Source: Bacillota bacterium (GTDB lineage Bacteria > Bacillota > Clostridia > Peptostreptococcales > Anaerovoracaceae). Taken from it: a stretch of 64,000 bases of DNA. Each line of letters opens with the position of its first letter. Within the stretch, counting starts at the first letter, position 1. Made by a program: the position numbers and the translations under genes. The notes below the pieces were generated by a model that worked only from the letters and a program-made list of their open reading frames with translations, searched no databases and was not told the DNA's origin. Shown piece after piece: positions 41,836 to 50,572 of the stretch. The stretch lies in assembly GCA_017557505.1 (NCBI GenBank), contig JAFYYP010000005.1, positions 16,635 to 80,634 of the forward strand, read 5' to 3'.

Positions 41836-42828
41836 ATGAAAAACACATCAACCTTCAAACGTTTTCTGAGCCTTTGCCTCGTAGCGCTTCTGGCGCTGTT
41901 CACCCTCTCTGCCTGCGACGAATCCGGCGCGGAAGCCGGAGAAGCGGTCTCCTGGCAGGATTATTACAACCAGGGGGCGGAACTGTTTGCAGAGGGAAAC
42001 TACGACGAGGCTATCGCGGCATTCTCGGAAGCGATCGGCCTGGATCCGGAGCAGGTCCTCGCCTATATCGGCCGGGGCGATTCCTACGTGCATAAGATCA
42101 CGATATCATCTGTGGAGCTCGAAGAGAATCTGGCGAAAGCCAGGGCGGATTACGAAGAAGCTCTCGCGCGCGACGGCGGTTCCGCAGAGGCATATCTGGG
42201 GATGGCGGACGTCCTGATCCGCACGGAAGAGTTCCAGGAAGCATGGAATCTGCTGGAAGATGCGCAGCGGAAGTCTGTCACCTCGGATCAGATCCAGGAA
42301 AAGATCAAGGAATTCGAAGGCGGAAAGTACGTGGACTCCTCCGCGCAGCTCAGAAGAAAGGACTCCTTCGATGCCAATACCGGTGAGCTGATCGCATATA
42401 CGGTCTACGAATACGACTTTCTGGGAAGAAAGTCCGGCTGGCGCAATTACGGGGATCCGGACATCAGCGACGGTTACCAGCTTACATTGCAGGAAAGCTG
42501 CGCCGTGACATTCGACGACAACGGCCGTCCCATCCGCAACGATTACTACAATGCCGACGGGTCCGACAAGGAGTACCAGACCATGGAATACGACGACCGC
42601 GGTCTGGAAGTCAAGCGCTGCACCTACACTGACGGCGCGCTGCGCAGGATCTTCCTCACCTACTACGACGACAATGGCAAGGAGACCGGCTATGACGTCT
42701 GCGACGCGAACGGCACCCTGCTGAATCGCTGGAAATACGACTTCGACGACACAGGAAACGTCATTCAGGAGAACTGCTACGGCCCCGACGGAACGCTGCT
42801 GGTCGTGAACAAGCCGTCTGGCGACTGA
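41836..42828 (+). CDS. TPR-repeat lipoprotein
   Basis: 330 residues. Signal peptide MKNTSTFKRFLSLCLVALLA with lipobox LSAC (Cys near residue 27), so a membrane-anchored lipoprotein outside the cell membrane. Two to three TPR-like helices follow (YNQGAELFAEGNYDEAIAAF, SEAIGLDPEQVLAYIGRGD, YEEALARDGGSAEAYLGMAD). The C-terminal 180 residues have repeated YD/YN-rich hairpins (YDDRGLEVKRCTYTDGALR) like RHS/toxin-type beta wraps. The start has AAAGGAAACCCC. The frame opens inside the GH13 gene, but the signal peptide fixes this start. Confidence 0.85.
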   Translation: MKNTSTFKRFLSLCLVALLALFTLSACDESGAEAGEAVSWQDYYNQGAELFAEGNYDEAIAAFSEAIGLDPEQVLAYIGRGDSYVHKITISSVELEENLAKARADYEEALARDGGSAEAYLGMADVLIRTEEFQEAWNLLEDAQRKSVTSDQIQEKIKEFEGGKYVDSSAQLRRKDSFDANTGELIAYTVYEYDFLGRKSGWRNYGDPDISDGYQLTLQESCAVTFDDNGRPIRNDYYNADGSDKEYQTMEYDDRGLEVKRCTYTDGALRRIFLTYYDDNGKETGYDVCDANGTLLNRWKYDFDDTGNVIQENCYGPDGTLLVVNKPSGD

Positions 42829-42850
42829 GCCGCACAGAAAACAGCAATCA

Positions 42851-42879
42851 AAAAGACCGTCCGGTTTGGACGGTCTTTT
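42851..42879. terminator. Bidirectional intrinsic terminator
   Basis: AAAAGACCGTCC-GGTTT-GGACGGTCTTTT, a perfect 12-bp stem, between the convergent lipoprotein and pfkA genes. Confidence 0.88.
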
Positions 42880-42899
42880 GTATTGTCTTGGTCGATTCC

Positions 42900-43862
42900 C
42901 TACATGCTCAGCACTTCAGTGAGTTCGTAGAGGCTTAAATCCGGTTCGCGCGTGCATTCCGCGGCTTCGAAGATGTCCATGGCAAAGACTTTGCCGCCTT
43001 TTTCGCCGATGGCGCAGCCCTTTTCCCCCGCTTCCAGCAGTTCCACGGCCTTGGCGCCGCAGAGCGTGGCCAGGATGCGGTCATCCGCAGACGGGCTTCC
43101 GCCGCGCTGCAGGTAAGACAGCACGACCGTGCGGGTCTCCTTGCCCGTATGCGCCTCGATCCCTGCTTCCAGCTCTTCCGAAGAGACGCCCGAACCTTCC
43201 GCGTTGATGATGATGCTGTGCAGCTTTCCGCGGTTCAATCCGGACAGGATCTTATTGTAGACGTAAGGCAGCCGCGGCATATACTCCGGCGTGAGCACGA
43301 CTTCCGCACCGCCGCCCATGCCTGAATACAGGGCGATATCGCCGCAGTCGCGTCCCATGACTTCTACGATGGTCACGCGTTCGTGAGCGGAACTGGTGTC
43401 GCGGATCTTACTGATGGCGTCGAGCACCGTGTTGACCGCCGTATCGAATCCTATCGTCTTTTCCGTATAGGCCAGGTCGTTGTCGATCGTACCGGGCAGG
43501 AACATGACGGGAATGCCGGCATTCACCAGCTTGCAGGCGCCCTGCAGAGAGCCGTTGCCACCGATGACGACCAGGCCGTCGAGCCGCAGATTCTTGATCG
43601 TCTGCAGCGCGCGTTCCAGTCCGCCGGGCTCCATGAAGCGTCTGCTTCTGGCGGTCTTCAGGATCGTGCCGCCGCGGTGCAGGATATCGCCTACGTCCGA
43701 GCGTTCCATCCAGATCGCGTCGCCTTCCAGCAGGCCTTCGTAGCCACGGTGGAAGCCGTAGACTTCAAACCCTGCCGCTATGCCGCAGCGTACGACCGCG
43801 CGGATCGCCGCGTTCATGCCCGGCGCATCTCCGCCGCTTGTCAGTATTCCGATACGTTTCAT
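42900..43862 (-). CDS. pfkA: 6-phosphofructokinase (ATP-type)
   Basis: 320 residues, exact PfkA size. It converts fructose-6-phosphate to fructose-1,6-bisphosphate in glycolysis. ATP-binding glycines ILTSGGDAPGMNAAIR are at the N-terminus; FLPGTIDNDLAYTEKTIGFDTAVN carries the catalytic Asp; MGRDCGDIALYSG follows. The frame is open upstream, but the start is at 43862 because GGGAGGAAATTACGG precedes the canonical MKRIGILTSGGD. A small membrane-protein gene lies 19 bases upstream on the same strand. Confidence 0.95.
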   Translation of the reverse strand: MKRIGILTSGGDAPGMNAAIRAVVRCGIAAGFEVYGFHRGYEGLLEGDAIWMERSDVGDILHRGGTILKTARSRRFMEPGGLERALQTIKNLRLDGLVVIGGNGSLQGACKLVNAGIPVMFLPGTIDNDLAYTEKTIGFDTAVNTVLDAISKIRDTSSAHERVTIVEVMGRDCGDIALYSGMGGGAEVVLTPEYMPRLPYVYNKILSGLNRGKLHSIIINAEGSGVSSEELEAGIEAHTGKETRTVVLSYLQRGGSPSADDRILATLCGAKAVELLEAGEKGCAIGEKGGKVFAMDIFEAAECTREPDLSLYELTEVLSM

Positions 43863-43881
43863 CCGTAATTTCCTCCCAAAT

Positions 43882-44049
43882 CTATCTTCTGTTCGCGACC
43901 ACGCCGCCCACGGCGCAAAGGATGCCCAGGGCGATGCAGAGCCAGCCCACCGGGCTGAAATCGTGTCGGAACGGATTTTTAAACCACAGGACCGACGCCG
44001 CTTCCCAGACGACGGCACATACAAAGAGTATTTTAGCAGTTTTCGTCAT
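43882..44049 (-). CDS. Small two-helix membrane protein
   Basis: 55 residues, too short for most predictions. MTKTAKILFVCAVVWEAASV forms one helix, PVGWLCIALGILCAVGGVV a second, with a short loop LWFKNPFRHDFS between and an RR end. A Shine-Dalgarno AGGTGA lies 6 bases before the start. It sits 9 bases after the symporter stop and upstream of pfkA, so it is likely in that transcript. No function known; the position suggests an accessory to the symporter, which is inference only. Confidence 0.65.
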   Translation of the reverse strand: MTKTAKILFVCAVVWEAASVLWFKNPFRHDFSPVGWLCIALGILCAVGGVVANRR

Positions 44050-44058
44050 AGCAGTCAC

Positions 44059-45663
44059 CTACTTTTGTTTTTCCAAAAGTTTGCGGTTGAGAATGCCTAA
44101 AGCGTCCGCGCAGTGGATCAGCTCCATCTGCAGCATGCCGCAGTCGACCGCGCGTCCGATGAACGTAAAGAAAATGTCGAGCACGATGGCTGCGCCCAGC
44201 GCTTCGTACGGGATGTCCAGCCGCGACAGCATGATCGCGTAGCAGCCGATGCCGCTGCCGGGGATGGGCGGCAATGCGATGGCCATCATCGTACAGACGA
44301 CTGTTGCGATGACGAACCAGGTCAGGTCCACCTTTACCGCATAGATCTCGCTCAGGTAATAGGCCGTCGCGATGAACGCGCAGATCGTGGCCGGCATATA
44401 CATGGTCTGGCCGATGGGGAGCGCGAAATCCGTAAGCTTCTTCGGTACGCCGAAACGGTGCGTCACCACGTTTTCCGTCTCGCCGTAGGAGGCGCCTGCG
44501 GAAGCGGTCTGCAGCGAGATCAGCATGGCAGGCTTCAGGTTCCGCAGCAGCCATTTCCGGGAAACGTGATGCTTCTTCGCAGTAAAAAGAAGCATCGTCA
44601 GCAGCATGCCTGCCACCAGTACCAGATAGAGTACGACCGGTTTCCACATCATGTGGAAGAACTCGCTCAGATTGCTGCTCCAGATGTGGCTGATGATCGT
44701 GGTCGCGATAAAGATCGGCGAATAGCGGCTGATGCTTTCCATCAGGAACGTCACCAGGGAATTGCCCTGGCCGAGCACAGCTTTCAGCTGCGAAGCCGAT
44801 TCGCCCAGCACGACGAGCCCGATGCCCATCGTGACGCCCATGAAGATCAGCTGCATGGAGTCGTTCATGATGAAGGGCGAGGCAGGATTTTCGGGCAGGA
44901 TACTGGCGATCAGAGCCAGCAGCTCCGCCAAGGTCTCCGCCGGACTGCTGCCGGAACTGTGCACCAGGTGGAAAAACGGCCGGTAAAGGACGATCGCCAC
45001 GACGGCTGCCGCAAACGACAGGCCGATGAACCGGTTCATTACCCTTTTCCCGTAGCGCCCGTATGTGACGATATCCCCCAGGCTCGACACGGCGCTGCTC
45101 AAAAACAGGAACAGCGACAGGCTGGCAAACGTCGCCAGAACGCCCAGGAAAGCATAGAAGAACATGGTCAGGACGTTGCTGTCGAGATAGGTGCGCGCAG
45201 ATTCGGGCAGAAGCAGTCCCAGAAAGCCCAGCACGATGCCGGCTGCGATGCCGAGCGGCAGGTTGAGCGCAGCGAGACGCTTTTCTTCGTGGATCCACAG
45301 CGAAATGTGGTTTTGAGACCCTTTACGGCTCCAGACCGGGGCAAATCCCATGTCCACCAGCAGCCTGCGGCTGAACTGGTCCTCGCCGTTGTCGCTGGTC
45401 GTGGGATTGTACAGTTCCCCGCCGTAGCGGATGCTGATGAACGCCCGGCCGAGCCGGCGTCCCATCTCCAGCGTGCAGACCGCTTTCTCGTCGTAGTGTT
45501 CGCAGACCCGCAGCAGCAGGTCTTCCATGGCGAAACGGATGCGGATGCGGTTGCGGTTCTCCAGACGGATGCTTTCCAGGAATCCCTGGATCGTTTCGGA
45601 GAGCGTATCCACCGCCGCGCGGTCCAGAACGTATACTTTTCTGGTACGTTCGAAGGTCTTCAT
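44059..45663 (-). CDS. HATPase-like domain fused to SLC1 (dicarboxylate/amino acid:cation) symporter
   Basis: 534 residues. Residues 1-128 resemble an anti-sigma/histidine-kinase ATPase fold (RIRFAMEDLLLRVCEHYDEK, GRAFISIRYGGELYNP, LLVDMGFAPVWSRKG), but the N-box lacks the usual Asn, so ATP binding is uncertain. From about 132 the SLC1 symporter begins, with eight or more helices and the family core LQTASAGASYGETENVVTHR, FALPIGQTMYMPAT and PPIPGSGIGCYAIMLSRLDI. The TATAAT at 45670-45675 lies 6 bases before the start, suggesting a leaderless message. It is divergent from two STAS-domain genes, the natural partners of an RsbW-like domain, which points to a signalling-linked transporter. Confidence 0.82.
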   Translation of the reverse strand: MKTFERTRKVYVLDRAAVDTLSETIQGFLESIRLENRNRIRIRFAMEDLLLRVCEHYDEKAVCTLEMGRRLGRAFISIRYGGELYNPTTSDNGEDQFSRRLLVDMGFAPVWSRKGSQNHISLWIHEEKRLAALNLPLGIAAGIVLGFLGLLLPESARTYLDSNVLTMFFYAFLGVLATFASLSLFLFLSSAVSSLGDIVTYGRYGKRVMNRFIGLSFAAAVVAIVLYRPFFHLVHSSGSSPAETLAELLALIASILPENPASPFIMNDSMQLIFMGVTMGIGLVVLGESASQLKAVLGQGNSLVTFLMESISRYSPIFIATTIISHIWSSNLSEFFHMMWKPVVLYLVLVAGMLLTMLLFTAKKHHVSRKWLLRNLKPAMLISLQTASAGASYGETENVVTHRFGVPKKLTDFALPIGQTMYMPATICAFIATAYYLSEIYAVKVDLTWFVIATVVCTMMAIALPPIPGSGIGCYAIMLSRLDIPYEALGAAIVLDIFFTFIGRAVDCGMLQMELIHCADALGILNRKLLEKQK

Positions 45664-45706
45664 GCACCTATTATACTCTCGACTTGCATAAGAAGAAAAG
45701 AATTGT

Positions 45707-45735
45707 TTTACGCACCGCGGATTTCGTGAGATAAT
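45707..45735 (+). promoter_or_regulatory. Possible promoter of the STAS genes
   Basis: TTTACG (45707-45712), 17-base spacer, GATAAT (45730-45735), about 40 bases before the STAS start. The match is modest. Confidence 0.4.
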
Positions 45736-45773
45736 AGATTGATATGAAGTGACATTCCCATCAGGAGGTATGT

Positions 45774-46073
45774 ATGAATATTATCAAAAAAGCAGAAGGC
45801 GAAGCCCTGACGCTCGCGCTGGAAGGAAGACTGGATACGATCACTTCCCCGCAGCTGGACGAGGCGATCGACGCTTCTTTAGACGGCGTGACCGACCTGA
45901 CGCTGGATCTTGCCGAACTGACGTATATCTCTTCCGCGGGTCTGCGCGTGCTGCTGAGAGCGCTGAAGAAGATGAACGCGGTCAAGGGCAAGTTCCGCGT
46001 GACCAACGCAAACGACACCATTATGGAGATCTTCGACGTGACCGGTTTCGCCGAGATCCTGACGATCGAATAA
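45774..46073 (+). CDS. STAS domain anti-sigma factor antagonist
   Basis: 99 residues, a single STAS domain of the SpoIIAA/RsbV type: GEALTLALEGRLDTITSPQL, then LTYISSAGLRVLLRALKKM with the phosphorylatable Ser. RsbV-like proteins bind RsbW-like ATPases in a phosphorylation-dependent way. CATCAGGAGGTATGT precedes the start. A STAS-kinase fusion gene follows 9 bases downstream, and the divergent gene encodes an ATPase-like domain on a symporter. Confidence 0.9.
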   Translation: MNIIKKAEGEALTLALEGRLDTITSPQLDEAIDASLDGVTDLTLDLAELTYISSAGLRVLLRALKKMNAVKGKFRVTNANDTIMEIFDVTGFAEILTIE

Positions 46074-46082
46074 GGAGCAGCC

Positions 46083-47261
46083 ATGGCATCGATCTGTACA
46101 CTGAAATACAAGGATAAGCCGGTCGTGAAAGTCACCGGACGCATCGACTCCACGAACGCGCCGGAAATGGAAGCGGAGATCGCAGCGCTCCTGAAAGACG
46201 TCCCGGCAGAAAACGTCGTGATCGACGCGGAAGACCTGGAGTACATCTCTTCCGCCGGTCTGCGCGTGCTGCTGCGCCTGCGCAGGGCGTATCCGGATCT
46301 GAAGATGGAAAATGCCAGTTCCGAAGTCTACGAGATCCTCGAGATGACGGGCTTTACGGAGATCCTTCCCGTTTCGAAGGCTTACCGCAAGCTGTCGATC
46401 GACGGCTGCGAAATCATCGGGGAGGGCGCCAACGGCTGTGTGTACCGCCTCGATCAGGATACCATCGTCAAAGTCTACAACAATCCGGATTCCCTGCCCG
46501 ACATCCATAAAGAGAGAGAACTGGCCCGGACAGCTTTCATCATGGGCATCCCGACAGCCATCCCCTACGACGTCGTGCGCGTGGACGATTTCTACGGTTC
46601 CGTCTTCGAACTGCTGAACGCGAGATCGTTCGCCGAACTGCTGATGCAGGACCGCGAGAATGCGGACCAGTACATCCAGCAGCTGGCTGACCTGCTGAAA
46701 CTTATCCACGGCACGAAGGTGAAGCCGGGTTCCATGCCCGATATGAAGAAGACCGTGGTCGACTGGGTGGACTTCCTGAAAGAGTATCTGCCCGCGGAGA
46801 CCTGGGAGAAACTGCGTGCTATGGTGGACGCAGTCCCCGACCGCGACACGATGCTGCACGGCGACTTCCACGCCAAGAACGTCATGATGCAGAACGGCGA
46901 GGTCATCCTTATCGACATGGATACGCTCTGCATGGGTCATCCGGTGTTCGAGATGGGTTCTATCTTCAACGCCTATACCGGCTTCTACGTGACGTCGCCC
47001 GAGCGGCGCGGCGCGTTTATCGGACTGGACGCCGAGATGGCGGAACAGGTCTGGAACGGGCTGATCCTGCGCTATGCGGACGGCGACAGCGCCCTGGCGG
47101 AAAAGATCGAACAGCAGGCTGCGCTGATCGGTTTCGTACGGCTGATGCGCCGGCTGATCCGCCGCAACGGTTTCGACACGCCAGAAGGGCGGCAGACGAT
47201 CGCAGTCTACCGTAAGAACATCGAAGCGTTGACCGCGCAGATCGACAGCCTTACCTGGTAA
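46083..47261 (+). CDS. STAS domain fused to an aminoglycoside-phosphotransferase-like kinase
   Basis: 392 residues. Residues 1-100 are a STAS domain (VVKVTGRIDSTNAPEME, LEYISSAGLRVLLRLRR). The rest is a protein-kinase-like APH fold: GEGANGCVYRLDQDTIVKVY gives the glycine loop and a Lys, LHGDFHAKNV the catalytic loop (about 258-266), and LIDMDTLCMG the metal-binding Asp. An anti-anti-sigma domain joined to a kinase suggests that the kinase phosphorylates its own or the neighbouring STAS Ser; this is inference. AAGGAGCAGCC precedes the start. psuK follows after 10 bases. Confidence 0.88.
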   Translation: MASICTLKYKDKPVVKVTGRIDSTNAPEMEAEIAALLKDVPAENVVIDAEDLEYISSAGLRVLLRLRRAYPDLKMENASSEVYEILEMTGFTEILPVSKAYRKLSIDGCEIIGEGANGCVYRLDQDTIVKVYNNPDSLPDIHKERELARTAFIMGIPTAIPYDVVRVDDFYGSVFELLNARSFAELLMQDRENADQYIQQLADLLKLIHGTKVKPGSMPDMKKTVVDWVDFLKEYLPAETWEKLRAMVDAVPDRDTMLHGDFHAKNVMMQNGEVILIDMDTLCMGHPVFEMGSIFNAYTGFYVTSPERRGAFIGLDAEMAEQVWNGLILRYADGDSALAEKIEQQAALIGFVRLMRRLIRRNGFDTPEGRQTIAVYRKNIEALTAQIDSLTW

Positions 47262-47271
47262 AAAGTTTTTT

Positions 47272-48231
47272 ATGAAGAATACTGACGCACTTACCCGCCG
47301 AAGCGCCTCCGTGGTCTGCTTCGGCGGCGCCAATATGGACCTGCATATCCAAAGCAGCGTTCCTGTCATACTGCGCGATTCCAATCCGGGTCACATCCAC
47401 ACGTCGCCCGGCGGGGTGATGCGCAACATCGCGGAAAACTGCGCGCGGCTGGGCGCAGAAGTCATTCTGCTGTCCTCCGTCGGAAACGACGCGTTCGGCG
47501 ACCGCATCGTCAAAGCGAGCGAAGAAGCGGGCATCCGGATGGACCGCGTGCTCGTGCGGAACGATTGCCCGACGTCGTGCTACATGGCCTTCATGGACGA
47601 GAGCGGAGATATGCTGGTTGCTGCGAACGACATGCGCATCATGGATCTGCTGCCGGAGGATTATCTGCAGCAGAACGCGCAGCTGCTGGCCGGTGCCGGC
47701 GCCATCCTGTGCGACGCGAATCCTACGGCGGAGCGTATCGCGCAGCTTTGCAGCCTCGCGGCCGGAGCGCCCGTCTTCGCGGACCCGGTCTCCGTCGCAA
47801 AGGGCGGCAAATTCCTGCCCGTGCTCGACAGGCTCTGGCTGCTGAAGCCCAACCGCATCGAGCTGCAGCACCTCTCCGGTCTGCTCTGCGAAACAGACGA
47901 GGAGATCCGCGCAGCATCCAAAGCCCTGTTGGACAAGGGTCTGCATGCGGTCGCGGTGTCTTTGGGAAGCCGCGGCTGCTACTATGCGGACAGAGACGGT
48001 CACAGCTTTTTCCGCAGGCTGAAGCCGGTCACGGACATGGCGAACGCCACCGGCGCCGGAGACGCCTTCATGGCGGGTCTTGCCTGCGCCTACGTGCAGG
48101 GCATGCAGCCCGAAGACATGGTCGACTACGCGCTGGCCTGCGGCCTGATCGCCGTGCAGAGCGAAGACACCATCAACCCCGCAATGTGCGATGCGCTCGT
48201 GCGGCGCACGATCGAAGAATACAGAGAATAA
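47272..48231 (+). CDS. psuK: PfkB family pseudouridine kinase
   Basis: 319 residues. Ribokinase/PfkB signatures: VVCFGGANMDLHI, HTSPGGVMRNIAENCARLGA, LLSSVGNDAFG, and the C-terminal anion-hole ANATGAGDAFMAGLACAYVQG with the catalytic Asp. The call of pseudouridine kinase rests on the next gene being psuG; the pair converts pseudouridine to pseudouridine-5'-phosphate and then splits it to uracil and ribose-5-phosphate. No clear Shine-Dalgarno other than a weak AAAG lies before the start, 10 bases after the kinase fusion. Confidence 0.87.
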   Translation: MKNTDALTRRSASVVCFGGANMDLHIQSSVPVILRDSNPGHIHTSPGGVMRNIAENCARLGAEVILLSSVGNDAFGDRIVKASEEAGIRMDRVLVRNDCPTSCYMAFMDESGDMLVAANDMRIMDLLPEDYLQQNAQLLAGAGAILCDANPTAERIAQLCSLAAGAPVFADPVSVAKGGKFLPVLDRLWLLKPNRIELQHLSGLLCETDEEIRAASKALLDKGLHAVAVSLGSRGCYYADRDGHSFFRRLKPVTDMANATGAGDAFMAGLACAYVQGMQPEDMVDYALACGLIAVQSEDTINPAMCDALVRRTIEEYRE

Positions 48232-48243
48232 CGGAGGAATCCC

Positions 48244-49161
48244 ATGAACTATAAAGATTATCTGGACATCAAACCTGAAGTGGCCGAAGCCCTGGCAGCC
48301 GGCAAGCCCGTCGTCGCGCTCGAAAGCACGATCTTAAGCCACGGCATGCCCTACCCGCAGAACCTGGACTTCGCTGCGAAGGTCGAAGAAGTCGTACGCG
48401 CGGAAGGCGCGGTGCCTGCGACCATGGCGCTCATCGACGGACGCATCAAGGTCGGCCTGTCCGAGGAGGATCTGGAAGTGATGTGCAAGGCCGAAAACGT
48501 CGGCAAGGTGAGCCGCAGAGATTTCGCGGTTTACCTGGCGCAGAAGAAGACAGGCGCCACGACTGTCGCGACGACCATGATGTGCGCGGCGTTCGCAGGC
48601 ATCAAAGTGTTCGCGACCGGCGGCATCGGCGGAGTCCACCGTCACGGCGAAGTGACCATGGACGTCTCCGCGGATTTGCAGGAACTGGGCAACACGCCCG
48701 TCTGCGTCGTCTGCGCCGGCTGCAAGCAGATCCTGGACATCGGCCGTACGCTGGAGTATCTGGAGACCATGGGCGTGCCTGTGATCGGCAACAAAACAGA
48801 AGATTTCCCCGCGTTCTACTGCCCGAAGAGCGGCTACAAGGTGGACGTCGCAGCGGAAAGCGAAGCGGACATCGCGAAGATCATCAAGACGTCCGCGGAC
48901 CTTGGCTTAAAAGGCGGCATGCTCGTCGGCAACCCCGTACCGGCTGAATACGCGATGGATTTCGACTACATGGAAGGAATCATCAACCAAGCGCTCACGG
49001 AAGCCGAAGAACAGGGCGTGCGCGGAAAGAACATCACGCCGTTCCTGCTGGCGCGTGTCGTCGAACTGACCGGCGGAGAATCGCTGGCGACCAACATTCA
49101 GCTGGCTTTGAACAACGCCCGCTGCGCGGCAAAGATCGCATCGGAGCTGGCAAAACTGTAA
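48244..49161 (+). CDS. psuG: Pseudouridine-5'-phosphate glycosidase
   Basis: 305 residues. Family-specific blocks: VVALESTILSHGMPYPQNL (catalytic Glu region), PATMALIDGRIKVGL, VSRRDFAVYLA, GATTVATTMMCAAFAGIKVF, ATGGIGGVHRH and KGGMLVGNPVPAEYAMDF. Metal-dependent C-glycosidase that cleaves pseudouridine-5'-phosphate. GGAGGAATCCC precedes the start, 12 bases after psuK. A terminator follows, so the operon runs from the STAS gene or from psuK to here. Confidence 0.94.
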   Translation: MNYKDYLDIKPEVAEALAAGKPVVALESTILSHGMPYPQNLDFAAKVEEVVRAEGAVPATMALIDGRIKVGLSEEDLEVMCKAENVGKVSRRDFAVYLAQKKTGATTVATTMMCAAFAGIKVFATGGIGGVHRHGEVTMDVSADLQELGNTPVCVVCAGCKQILDIGRTLEYLETMGVPVIGNKTEDFPAFYCPKSGYKVDVAAESEADIAKIIKTSADLGLKGGMLVGNPVPAEYAMDFDYMEGIINQALTEAEEQGVRGKNITPFLLARVVELTGGESLATNIQLALNNARCAAKIASELAKL

Positions 49162-49178
49162 GAAAAACAAGCAACACA

Positions 49179-49204
49179 AAAACCGGGCTGAAAAGCCCGG
49201 TTTT
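49179..49204. terminator. Bidirectional intrinsic terminator
   Basis: AAAACCGGGCT-GAAA-AGCCCGGTTTT, 11-bp stem, between psuG and the convergent aminotransferase gene. Confidence 0.88.
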
Positions 49205-49214
49205 ATCGTGTGAT

Positions 49215-50369
49215 CTATTTTGTGCCTAAAAGCTTCGCCATGCGGTCCAGCCCTTCGACGATCTTCTCCGTCTCCGTGCAGTATGAGACGCGCAGATACC
49301 CTTCGCCGTACTTGCCGAACGCGCTGCCCGGGACAGTCACGACGCCGGTCTTGTCGAGCAGGTAGAATGCCAGCTCGCGGTCGTCCATGCCCGTTCCCCT
49401 GATGTTCGGGAACGTGTAGAACGCGCCTTCCGGAGCCAGGCAGGTAAAGCCTTTCAGCCGGTTCAGCCCCTCGACCATGATCTTCCTTCTCTTATCGTAC
49501 TCCGCGACCATCTCCGCTACGTAATCCTGCGGGCCGGTCATGGCCTCGAGCGCCGCGTATTGCATGGGGGCAGCCACGCTGGAGATCATGCTGCTCTGTA
49601 CGCGGGTGCACTGCATGCACAGCTCTTCGGGCGCCACGCAATAGCCGATGCGGAAGCCGGCCATGGCGTAGGTCTTCGAGACCGAATTGCAGATGACGGT
49701 GCGCTCGGCCATCCCAGGAAAACTGCCGAGGCTGACGTGTTTCGCGCCGTCGTACAGCAGCGCTTCGTACGGCTCGTCCGCGATGACCCACAGATCGTGC
49801 GCGATGGCAAAATCAGCGATCTGCTTTAAGTCTTCGGGCGGGGTCACCGAACCCAGCGGGTTCGACGGGCTGTTGATCAGGATGGCTTTCGTCTTCGGGG
49901 TAAGGCACTTCTCGAGATTTTCCGCCTTGACGTGGAACTTGTCCTCCTCATAAACAGGCACGTCCACGATGCCGACGCACGCGACGTCCGCCATGCCGAT
50001 GTAGGCCGAATAGTACGGGCAAGGGATGAGGATCTCGTCGCCCGGGTCCATCGTGCACAGCATAGCCATCAGCAGCGCGTGGGTGGCGCCGTTGAATACA
50101 TGCACGTTGGCAGGCGAGCAGTCGATGCCCTGCTCGTCCCGGTACTTCTTTGCGATCGCTTCACGCAGCGGCTGCAGACCAGCATTGGAGACGTACTTCG
50201 TCGCCCCGTGGTTCATCGCTTCTGCCGCCGCGTCGATCACGTTCTGACCCGTCGCGAAGCCGGGCTCCCCGATGCCGAAATTGATCGTATCCTTGTATTT
50301 CAGCGCTTCCTCGAATACGGCGCGCACACCGGAAAAGGCATAACTCTGAGCTCGTTTACTATATTGCAT
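49215..50369 (-). CDS. PLP-dependent aminotransferase (class I/II, AspC-like)
   Basis: 384 residues. Class I aminotransferase motifs: INFGIGEPGFATGQN, NGATHALLMAMLC, SPSNPLGSVTPPEDLK, PLP Lys in NSVSKTYAMAGFRIGYCVA, Arg-like LRVSYCTE at the C-terminus. It transfers amino groups between an amino acid and a 2-oxoacid, substrate undetermined but of the aspartate/aromatic group. The start is at 50369 after a GAGG-type site. It is alone on this strand between a terminator and the leader of the ABC-F gene. Confidence 0.9.
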   Translation of the reverse strand: MQYSKRAQSYAFSGVRAVFEEALKYKDTINFGIGEPGFATGQNVIDAAAEAMNHGATKYVSNAGLQPLREAIAKKYRDEQGIDCSPANVHVFNGATHALLMAMLCTMDPGDEILIPCPYYSAYIGMADVACVGIVDVPVYEEDKFHVKAENLEKCLTPKTKAILINSPSNPLGSVTPPEDLKQIADFAIAHDLWVIADEPYEALLYDGAKHVSLGSFPGMAERTVICNSVSKTYAMAGFRIGYCVAPEELCMQCTRVQSSMISSVAAPMQYAALEAMTGPQDYVAEMVAEYDKRRKIMVEGLNRLKGFTCLAPEGAFYTFPNIRGTGMDDRELAFYLLDKTGVVTVPGSAFGKYGEGYLRVSYCTETEKIVEGLDRMAKLLGTK

Positions 50370-50464
50370 GGTTTCTTCACCTCTGTGAATACAATACTCC
50401 TTTCCTGTTATTTAATCAAATCGACAAAATCGAATTGTTCATTCACTATTATTGACCGTTCAAG

Positions 50465-50492
50465 ACACGGAGACGGTTCTTTCGTCCTCATT
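50465..50492. repeat. REP-like palindromic repeat, copy 2
   Basis: 28-base unit starting ACACGGAGACGGTTC; 25 of 28 bases match 8758-8785. It lies between the aminotransferase gene and the ABC-F promoter. The rest of 50370-50502 has no other feature. Confidence 0.6.
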
Positions 50493-50502
50493 TTCTCCGC
50501 CC

Positions 50503-50531
50503 TTGCCTTCCGCCCGCCCTCACGATATAAT
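50503..50531 (+). promoter_or_regulatory. ABC-F gene promoter
   Basis: TTGCCT (50503-50508), 17-base spacer, TATAAT (50526-50531). It would start a leader RNA of about 220 bases ahead of the ABC-F start at 50761. Confidence 0.68.
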
Positions 50532-50572
50532 AAAAGCAACTTGTCGCACAGAGAAAGAACAACAGGTGAGGA

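Noticed and set aside
44113-45729. 538-codon plus-strand frame opposite the symporter
   Set aside because: His/Gln/Asp-rich shadow; the minus-strand SLC1 motifs are decisive.
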